Part shown: piece by piece, positions 1 through 5,514 of the stretch
Layout: every line of letters begins with the position of its first letter
Numbering within the stretch: position 1 is the first letter of the stretch
Assembly: GCA_027076405.1 (NCBI GenBank)
Contig: JALTJN010000174.1
Location: forward strand, 1-6,301
Reading direction: 5' to 3'
DNA length: 6,301 nt
Source of the DNA: Chromatiales bacterium
GTDB lineage: Bacteria > Pseudomonadota > Gammaproteobacteria > UBA6429
Translations under genes and position numbers: made by a program
Notes under the pieces: generated by a model
Database searches by the model: none
The model's input: only the letters and a program-made list of their open reading frames with translations
What the model was told of the DNA's origin: nothing

Positions 1-19
1 TTTTCGGAGGTGATAACTT

Positions 20-133
20 GTGTATTATTTGCGTGTAACTTTATTGACTTTACATATCAAAAGTGCTGAAATGATAGTATATATTAGTTTATTTAAAATT
101 ATGCATCCAATATATAGCTCTGTAGTATATTGA
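20..133 (+). CDS. possible 37-residue leader peptide ORF
   Basis: A GTG at 20 opens a 37-codon frame that stops at TGA 131-133, ahead of the large surface-protein gene. It is preceded at 6-14 by GGAGGTGAT, a perfect complement to the usual 16S rRNA 3' end, about 5 nt from the GTG. The predicted peptide (begins MYYLRVTLLTLHIKS) matches no family I recognise and has no clear signal peptide. The excellent ribosome-binding sequence is the only reason to list it. It could be a leader peptide, a chance frame behind an SD-like sequence, or the remains of a gene start. A possible promoter for the large gene lies inside it, which weakens the case. Confidence 0.2.
   Translation: MYYLRVTLLTLHIKSAEMIVYISLFKIMHPIYSSVVY
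44..72 (+). promoter_or_regulatory. possible sigma-70-type promoter for the surface-protein/sortase unit
   Basis: TTGACT (44-49) is followed after 17 nt by TGAAAT (67-72), with a TG two bases before the -10 (64-65, extended -10 arrangement). Transcription would start near 79, about 125 nt before the favoured ATG. The -10 matches only four of six consensus bases, and AT-rich DNA produces such matches by chance, so this is tentative. Confidence 0.35.
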
Positions 134-182
134 GCTGTGTTTTACAAATTTGTTAATTATAATCATATGATAAATATCAGAA

Positions 183-190
183 AAAGGAGG
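183..190 (+). promoter_or_regulatory. Shine-Dalgarno sequence favouring the ATG at 203
   Basis: AAAGGAGG lies 12 nt before ATG 203. No comparable sequence precedes the alternative in-frame starts GTG 137 and ATG 167. This is the main reason to start the large gene at 203, although the spacing is slightly long. The same bases would encode part of a basic n-region (Lys-Arg-Arg) if translation began upstream. Confidence 0.55.
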
Positions 191-202
191 CTAAACAACA
201 GA

Positions 203-3200
203 ATGCGTTGGTTGTATTTATTTATGGCTACATCAATGTTATTGCCAATGTTGAATTTTCCTCTGCCAGCAACTAATGCCCAGACAGTAGCTGCTACAAC
301 TCCAGAGCCAGAGCAATGCACTCAGTCTATTGATACAGTTATTGTGATGGATGTATCTAATAGTATGGGCGAATGTACTGGTACTACACTTCCGGTTGAT
401 TTGACTGGTTTTGGTAGAGTTGCATGTGAATTGCCTACTTTAGGAGGCACATGGTCTGATACCTTATTAGATCCGGCAAAGGATTTGGCTAATTACTATG
501 TTGATCTAGTAGATAGTGTTGCTCCTAATGATACTATTGGTTTAGTTTCTTTTGCTAGTTCTGCCTCTGAAGAAGAGGCTTTAGGTGATAATGGTATAGC
601 CGTTAGTTCTGCTATAGCTGGCTTGACCTCAGGTGATGGTGCTACAAATATGGCAGCTGGAATTAATCAAGCTCTAGCTATGTTAGCTGTAGATGGGCAG
701 GCTAATGCTGATCAAAAAATTATAATTTTTTCAGATGGTGAGGCAGATGATGATATTGAGACAGCCTTTGCTGCTGCAGCTGAAGCAGGTGTAAAAATTT
801 ATGTATTTGATATGAATACTACTGCTGGTGATGATACAGTTTTGTCATCATTAGCAACTTCTACTGGCGGTGTATATTATGATGATACAGCCACAACTGC
901 AGATTTGGATGATGTGTATAACTCTAATAAAAATATTGAATGCCCTGTTACAACAGGCAGTTTAGAGATTTGTAAATATAAAGATGTAACTGGTGATGGT
1001 AAGAGTGATGATGATATATTGTATGTAGATGGTTGGGGTATGCAAATTTATACTGATGATACCAGTTATGTCAATGCTACAACAAGCGATGATGGTTGTG
1101 TGACTATAGATGACTTAGAGGCGGGAACAGTTAATGTAGTTGAGGCGACTGTAGACAATTGGCAACTAACAGATTTGTATATTAATAACCTTCAACAAGA
1201 TGCTACAGATGCTATGGTTGATATTATTGCAGGTCAGACATCTAGTGTTGATTTTTATAATTATTATCAAGAGCCAACCCCAGTTGTTTATTGTGGTAAT
1301 GGACAAGTTGATCAGGAATGGGAACAATGCGATGGCGATACTGGTTGTACCGAGCAGTGTCAGTGGGAACAACAAGACCAATGTTCAGATTTGGTTTTGG
1401 CTCGTGTTAATGTAACTGAGTTTGATAATTTTGATGGCGCTGGTGATGTTAGTAGTGATATTTACTTAGGAACTAGTGACTATAGTATTCCAAGCGGAAC
1501 TTGGTTTCCATTGTATTGGAACGGTTCTTATTTTACAGATTTAGATATAGGAAATTATGAAAATGTACCAGGTTTGGCAGTTGAAAGATTGGAAGGAAGT
1601 ATTAGATTAGTTTTGTTTGGTAGTACTACAAATGCAGATAAAGAGCATGTAAATGGTAATATTGAGTTATATAACGCAACGGTAACTAATCAAAGAGATG
1701 ATACCTCTGTTAATGATATTTTTAGCGGTAAGAGTAATAGATTAGAAAATGATGATGATAGTTCAGATCATACTATAAAAGGTAGTATGACTCTTAGTGC
1801 TGGTAATGATGAGGTATGGTTAGAAAGTGGTAATAATACACAATCATTTTTCTGGTTGACTACAACTACAGCAGATGATGGTTATTATACTGATTGGAGC
1901 ATTACTGAAGATTGTGGTGATGTTCTTACAGTTTGTAAAAATAATACTAACGGCGAACCATTGTCTGGTTGGCAAATGAATGTAAAAAGTAATAGTAATT
2001 TAGTCGAGAATGGTGGTTTTGAAACACCTATTGTTACAAGTAATAGTGCTAGGTGGGAGTTGTTTAATTCATCACAAACTGGTTGGTCTACATCATGGGT
2101 GAATAGCGATATTGATGATGAGCCTGTTTTGGAATTACAGACAAATAATTTATGGACTCCAGATGAAGGTAGTCAATATGCAGAATTGGATACTCATTAT
2201 TATAATCCAGTAGAAAATCCACCACGTGCTTCAGTAAGTATTTCTCAAGATATTACAACTGTACCAGGTAATACATATGAGTTGTCTTTTGCTTTTTCAC
2301 CACGTCCAGGTATTGTAGATAATCAGTTGCAAGTAGAATTTGGTGATATTAACCAAACTGTAAGTGCTGATGGTAGTGGTAATAATAATACTGATTGGAC
2401 TACATATACTTATACTTTTATAGCTACAGATAATACAACAACTTTGCGTTTTACTGATTTAGGCATTTCTGATAGCTTGGGTACTCTCCTGGATGACGTG
2501 CAAGTTTATGAAATCGTATCGGGTATAACAGAAGATAATGGATGTTATGAGTTCACAGAGTTGGAATATGGAAATTATACAGTGACTGAAACTATGCAAG
2601 ATGGTTGGATACAAGTTACACCGGAGTCAGGTTATTTTAATATAGATTTTAATGAAACAAACAATGCTCCTGCAGTAACTTTTGTGAATGAAAAAGAGAT
2701 TGTACCTGGTGATAATATTTGTGGTTATAAATATGAGGTAAATGAACAAGGAGAAAAGCTTGGTGTGTTATCCGAGTGGCCAATGTCGCTTTGGTCGGCT
2801 ACGGAGGCTACTAGCTTTACAGTAGATGCAAATGACGCAGATGGTTATACCCCAGATTTTACTTTTGAATCTGGTAAAACTTATAAAATAGAAGTAACTG
2901 GCACAGCTTGGGCTGGTGATGGTATATATTTTGATGCTAAATATTCAGAAAGAAATGATAGTGGTTCTTGGACTGATGAAGTGCAGAATTATGAAACATA
3001 TGGACCAACTTTACTTGATTTGCAAATAAATGGTATTTCACCTGATTGGGGAGATTATAATTCTGATCATACTTATTTTGTGGTAAAGCCAGGTGATGAT
3101 ACAGCTTGGAACTTTGCTATTTATGATGTTTATTATCCAAATAATGAAGGCTCTCTATCTGTTACAGTGTATGAGTTGACAGATACTGGTGTGACAGAGA

Positions 3201-4441
3201 TGACTAATACTGATGGCTATTATTGTTTTGAAGATTTGAGTTCTGGTCATTATGTGGTTCAAGAAGGAAACCAAGATGGTTATTATGCATATGGTTCCGA
3301 GTATTGTCAGGTAGCAGATTCTAGTCAAGTAGATGGAGATGTTTGCAATTTTTATAATTATCAAGAACCTGCAACCACTGGAATTGTAACAGTATGTAAA
3401 TATAATGATGAAGATGCAGATGGTGATCCAGCAGATGATCACCCAGCTATTTCTGATTGGCCTATGACTATTATGCAGGACGATATAGACATAGTTTCTG
3501 GTAATACTAATGATGATGGTTGTGTCAGTTTTGAATTAGATCCAGGTTCTTATGAGGTCCATGAGGCTATGTATGAAGGTTGGATTCAGAGTTACCCTAC
3601 ATCAGATGGTGGTTATGATTATTTTACAGTAGTTGTTGATGCAGGTAGTGAACAGACAGTATCATTTTTTAATCGTCAACCAAACGGTGGTTCAGGAGGT
3701 CCAGATGGTGAGTGTACAGAAAATTGTGGTAGCACTTCTGGTGGTGGAGGACCTACAGGTACTACAGGAGGAAGTGGATCAGTGGCTTTGTTAGGTTGTA
3801 TAGATATTGATTTATCACCTCTTAGTTTGAATGGCGTAGATCCTATAGTTTACAACCCAGGTGGACAAGCTAAATTTCAAATTACTATAAATAATACTTG
3901 TCCTGGTACAGCTCGTAATGCTGTAGTCACTAATACATTGCCAACTGGTTTTAGATTTCGTGATTCTGGTGTTGGTATAGCTACTGTTGGAGGAGGAGTT
4001 GGTATGGCTGGTATATCTAGTGATGGCTCTAGACAAGATTGGAATGTTGGTGATGTGATATCTGGAGGTAGCTGGTCTACTACTTATATTGCTGATATAG
4101 ATCCTTCTGTTACAGCTGGTAATTATGTCAATATAGCAAATGTGACTATAGATGGTTCTGGCGCTTCTGCTTTTGATGAGGATCAAGAGGTTGTAAATGT
4201 TGTAGATGCTGATGTTCTAGGTTTTGAGTATACAGAACCAACTACTGAGCCAACAGTAAAGGTTTTGGGTTATGAAGTATTACCAGAGACAGGTGGTGGT
4301 GAGGTGTCTTTTGTGCAGAGCCAGACTTTTCCTGTAGTTATGGCTCAAGATTCTAAATCAAGTGGATTTATTTTATTAAGTTTGATGATGATTATGTTGG
4401 GGTCAGTATTGTTTATTAAAAAAGCTGGCTATGAGGCGTAA
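203..4441 (+). CDS. giant LPxTG-anchored surface protein: VWA, Cna-B/SdrD-B-like, lectin-like inserts, DUF11-like
   Basis: Predicted cell-wall-anchored adhesin of about 1,412 residues. Residues here are numbered from the upstream GTG 137; subtract 22 for ATG 203. Order: signal peptide (hydrophobic 25-45, likely cleavage after Ala48). VWA domain about 63-265 with full MIDAS (D72-x-S74-x-S76, T170, D200), a metal-dependent ligand-binding fold. Cna-B/SdrD-B-like domain 1 at 274-378. Cysteine module 386-416 starting CGNG, like Myxococcus cysteine-rich/DUF4215 repeats. Unrecognised beta-rich domain about 417-590. Domain 2 at 594-854, split by a DUF642-like 'NGGFETP' domain (about 621-795). Domain 3 at 859-1077, split by a PA-IL-lectin-like domain (about 889-1012). 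Domain 4 at 1082-1180. Gly-rich linker 1183-1215. DUF11-like domain about 1217-1355. LPETG 1382-1386, membrane helix about 1410-1427, and tail KKAGYEA. The protein is Asp/Asn/Thr/Gly-rich. Its 3' end overlaps the sortase gene, its likely anchoring enzyme. ATG 167 would give a more basic signal-peptide n-region and is a real alternative start. Domain names come from motif reading, not profile searches; the ligand is unknown. Confidence 0.93.
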   Translation: MRWLYLFMATSMLLPMLNFPLPATNAQTVAATTPEPEQCTQSIDTVIVMDVSNSMGECTGTTLPVDLTGFGRVACELPTLGGTWSDTLLDPAKDLANYYVDLVDSVAPNDTIGLVSFASSASEEEALGDNGIAVSSAIAGLTSGDGATNMAAGINQALAMLAVDGQANADQKIIIFSDGEADDDIETAFAAAAEAGVKIYVFDMNTTAGDDTVLSSLATSTGGVYYDDTATTADLDDVYNSNKNIECPVTTGSLEICKYKDVTGDGKSDDDILYVDGWGMQIYTDDTSYVNATTSDDGCVTIDDLEAGTVNVVEATVDNWQLTDLYINNLQQDATDAMVDIIAGQTSSVDFYNYYQEPTPVVYCGNGQVDQEWEQCDGDTGCTEQCQWEQQDQCSDLVLARVNVTEFDNFDGAGDVSSDIYLGTSDYSIPSGTWFPLYWNGSYFTDLDIGNYENVPGLAVERLEGSIRLVLFGSTTNADKEHVNGNIELYNATVTNQRDDTSVNDIFSGKSNRLENDDDSSDHTIKGSMTLSAGNDEVWLESGNNTQSFFWLTTTTADDGYYTDWSITEDCGDVLTVCKNNTNGEPLSGWQMNVKSNSNLVENGGFETPIVTSNSARWELFNSSQTGWSTSWVNSDIDDEPVLELQTNNLWTPDEGSQYAELDTHYYNPVENPPRASVSISQDITTVPGNTYELSFAFSPRPGIVDNQLQVEFGDINQTVSADGSGNNNTDWTTYTYTFIATDNTTTLRFTDLGISDSLGTLLDDVQVYEIVSGITEDNGCYEFTELEYGNYTVTETMQDGWIQVTPESGYFNIDFNETNNAPAVTFVNEKEIVPGDNICGYKYEVNEQGEKLGVLSEWPMSLWSATEATSFTVDANDADGYTPDFTFESGKTYKIEVTGTAWAGDGIYFDAKYSERNDSGSWTDEVQNYETYGPTLLDLQINGISPDWGDYNSDHTYFVVKPGDDTAWNFAIYDVYYPNNEGSLSVTVYELTDTGVTEMTNTDGYYCFEDLSSGHYVVQEGNQDGYYAYGSEYCQVADSSQVDGDVCNFYNYQEPATTGIVTVCKYNDEDADGDPADDHPAISDWPMTIMQDDIDIVSGNTNDDGCVSFELDPGSYEVHEAMYEGWIQSYPTSDGGYDYFTVVVDAGSEQTVSFFNRQPNGGSGGPDGECTENCGSTSGGGGPTGTTGGSGSVALLGCIDIDLSPLSLNGVDPIVYNPGGQAKFQITINNTCPGTARNAVVTNTLPTGFRFRDSGVGIATVGGGVGMAGISSDGSRQDWNVGDVISGGSWSTTYIADIDPSVTAGNYVNIANVTIDGSGASAFDEDQEVVNVVDADVLGFEYTEPTTEPTVKVLGYEVLPETGGGEVSFVQSQTFPVVMAQDSKSSGFILLSLMMIMLGSVLFIKKAGYEA

Positions 4442-5021
4442 ACTGATTGCAATTTTATTAATTGTGTCTGGTTTATCATTATTGGTATTTACATTAATAC
4501 GTAATAATACAAATCTTACAGAAGTATCAGTATTGCCGTCTGGTGAAGAAGTGGTAGTTCAGAATAGTGATTTTATTGAGCCTAGTGATTTGACTAAACA
4601 TGAAAATAAGATTGTTATTGACAAAATTGGTGTTGAAGCTGAAATTTTAGAAGGTGGTATAGAGCAATTAGCAAAGGGTGTATGGCATTTACCTAGAACG
4701 TCCAATCCTAAGGAAGGAGGTAATACAGTTATCACAGCTCATAGGTGGAAGTATAGACCTCCAGATCCGAGGACATTTTATAACTTAGATAAAATGGATT
4801 TAGGTGATAGTATTACTATTTTTTGGGAGGGTGATGAGTATAAATATATTGTAAAAGATATTTTTGAAGTTACACCTGATAAGGTTGAGATATTAGCGCC
4901 TAGTGACGAGGCAGAATTAACCCTATTTACATGCACGCCTTTATTCTCTACAGACAGAAGATTGGTAATAAAGGCAAGGTTGGAAAGTGTAAGTTCTAGC
5001 ACAGCTTCTGTGATGAAATAA
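4431..5021 (+). CDS. sortase (class D/E-like transpeptidase)
   Basis: A 196-residue membrane-anchored cysteine transpeptidase that cleaves an LPxTG-type signal and joins the protein to the cell wall or to another subunit. An N-terminal hydrophobic helix (about 4-23, after MRRK) gives type II topology with the catalytic domain outside. The sortase core shows VITAHRW (catalytic His104), a 'FYNLD..DLGDSI' segment (117-128), TLFTCTP (catalytic Cys168) and DRRLVI (catalytic Arg most likely Arg177). The TLxTC-P-x(n)-RL arrangement resembles class D/E housekeeping-like sortases; class is inferred from memory of motifs. Length is normal for the family. The start ATG lies inside the last codons of the surface-protein gene (11-nt overlap, including its TAA) with no clear Shine-Dalgarno sequence, which suggests translational coupling. 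The strong terminator just downstream makes this the last gene of the unit. The upstream LPETG protein is the obvious substrate. Confidence 0.95.
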   Translation: MRRKLIAILLIVSGLSLLVFTLIRNNTNLTEVSVLPSGEEVVVQNSDFIEPSDLTKHENKIVIDKIGVEAEILEGGIEQLAKGVWHLPRTSNPKEGGNTVITAHRWKYRPPDPRTFYNLDKMDLGDSITIFWEGDEYKYIVKDIFEVTPDKVEILAPSDEAELTLFTCTPLFSTDRRLVIKARLESVSSSTASVMK

Positions 5022-5030
5022 ATTAATCAT

Positions 5031-5060
5031 AAAATAACCCTAGCTACTAGGGTTATTTTT
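5031..5060 (+). terminator. intrinsic terminator of the surface-protein/sortase unit
   Basis: A perfect 13-bp stem, AAAATAACCCTAG (5031-5043) with CTAGGGTTATTTT (5047-5059), has a 3-nt loop and runs into a T-rich tail (5056-5069). It begins 9 nt after the sortase stop codon. The stem is nearly symmetric with A-tract and T-tract flanks, so it could also work on the opposite strand. Confidence 0.9.
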
Positions 5061-5099
5061 ATTTTAGTTTTATTGGTATTTGATGATGTTCAAAAATTG

Positions 5100-5116
5100 T
5101 GTTCATTTTGTGGACA
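5100..5116. promoter_or_regulatory. 17-bp imperfect dyad upstream of a strong promoter, possible operator
   Basis: TGTTCA (5100-5105) and TGGACA (5111-5116) form inverted half-sites with five of six positions matching and a 5-nt centre. The dyad ends 18 nt before the TTGACA at 5135, a position typical for an activator site. I cannot assign it to a known regulator, and in AT-rich DNA a short dyad can arise by chance. Confidence 0.25.
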
Positions 5117-5134
5117 AAAACATCTAATTTTTGT

Positions 5135-5163
5135 TTGACATATTTTGATAGTGTATCTAAAAT
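5135..5163 (+). promoter_or_regulatory. near-consensus sigma-70-type promoter
   Basis: TTGACA (5135-5140, perfect -35) is followed by exactly 17 nt and TAAAAT (5158-5163, five of six to TATAAT). Predicted transcription start is about 5170. It lies just after the terminator of the previous unit and about 345 nt before the next start codon, so it drives either a long leader of the downstream gene, a separate small RNA, or both. It is the best promoter match I found in the window. Confidence 0.75.
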
Positions 5164-5169
5164 TAATAA

Positions 5170-5393
5170 ACAGAAATTTAAAAATCGAAAAGTGAAAAAA
5201 TAGGAGGTATTTCAACTAGGAGGTCTAGTGGAGTTGATCATAATTTTTTAGGAGGATTTTTCAGTAATTCATACTATGTTGCTTGTTCACAAACGTAAGA
5301 ATTTTCACACATACACATCTGCCGTTCAGGTACAACTGAATATTTTTTGCTAACTCATATTAATTTTTATTTTTATGAGTTTTTTATTTTTTT
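5170..5393 (+). ncRNA. candidate small RNA or attenuated 5' leader with three TAGGAGG motifs
   Basis: The predicted transcript runs from the promoter start near 5170 to the T-run after the hairpin at 5352-5381. It carries TAGGAGG three times (5201-5207, 5217-5223, 5249-5255), spaced 16 and 32 nt apart. The middle copy sits in a small hairpin, ACTAG (5215-5219) loop GAGGT, CTAGT (5225-5229). A second hairpin, TTCAG (5325-5329) with CTGAA (5336-5340), is followed by six Ts, so termination could also occur near 5348. No convincing protein is encoded; a 7-codon frame (GTG 5228 to TAG 5251) follows the middle motif at good spacing. It resembles no tmRNA, RNase P, SRP or 6S signature that I can see. 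Readings: sRNA, leader controlling the secreted protein gene at 5515, or leader-peptide array. Confidence 0.4.
5352..5393 (+). terminator. probable intrinsic terminator of the 5170 transcript
   Basis: AACTCATA (5352-5359) pairs perfectly with TATGAGTT (5374-5381) around a 14-nt U-rich loop, followed by a long T-run broken by one A (to 5393). The stem has only two G-C pairs, so termination may be partial, allowing readthrough into the gene at 5515. Confidence 0.5.
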
Positions 5394-5417
5394 AATTAAA
5401 TAGATAATGTTTATTCT

Positions 5418-5449
5418 GGAGTCTTCAATTTTTTTGAAGTTACAACTCC
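5418..5449 (+). other. hairpin in the spacer before the secreted-protein gene
   Basis: GGAGTCTTCAA (5418-5428) pairs with TTGAAG (5434-5439) and, after a 5-nt bulge, with ACTCC (5445-5449), giving 11 pairs around a TTTTT loop. The hairpin hides a GGAG sequence. It lies 66-97 nt before the start codon, too far to be the ribosome-binding site, and no T-run follows, so it looks like leader structure and not a terminator. Confidence 0.4.
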
Positions 5450-5470
5450 TAAAGGTCGGGTTAGCATTTT

Positions 5471-5493
5471 CTATTTATTGAATAAATAAATAG
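5471..5493 (+). other. AT-only hairpin just before the secreted-protein start
   Basis: CTATTTATT (5471-5479) pairs perfectly with AATAAATAG (5485-5493) around GAATA, a 9-bp stem ending 21 nt before ATG 5515. It contains one G-C pair, so it is weak. It could present or block the start region, where no Shine-Dalgarno sequence is seen, or it may simply reflect AT richness. Confidence 0.3.
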
Positions 5494-5514
5494 CAAATAT
5501 TAATTTATAATTTT

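Noticed and set aside
1166..1381. Antisense open frame of 71 codons within the surface-protein gene
   Set aside because: The product is Ile-rich low-complexity sequence, as expected from the reverse of Asp/Asn/Tyr codons; no motif and no ribosome-binding sequence of note.
3155..4186. Antisense open frames of 95 and 123 codons (3155-3442 and 3815-4186)
   Set aside because: Both lie opposite clearly coding DNA and give Ile/Ser/Thr-rich low-complexity products, explained by the biased codon use of the sense gene.
203..5021. Recoded TGA (Gly or Trp), as in some candidate-phyla bacteria
   Set aside because: No in-frame TGA occurs in either long gene despite abundant Gly and Trp codons.
5100..5116. 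LexA/SOS-type box
   Set aside because: The half-sites do not match the Gram-positive GAAC-n4-GTTC or the Escherichia CTGT-n8-ACAG pattern well enough; kept only as an unassigned dyad.
5182..5298. Open frame of 38 codons across the TAGGAGG region
   Set aside because: It contains no ATG, GTG or TTG start; only rare ATA or ATT codons would serve, at unsuitable distance from the first motif.
5276..5353. 25-codon frame from ATG 5276
   Set aside because: The nearest Shine-Dalgarno-like motif is about 20 nt upstream, and the product shows no family signature; it ends within the terminator hairpin.
5506..5511. Perfect TATAAT just before ATG 5515
   Set aside because: Transcription would begin about 7 nt downstream, inside the coding sequence after the ATG, and no -35 lies at 16-18 nt. 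Chance match in AT-rich DNA.
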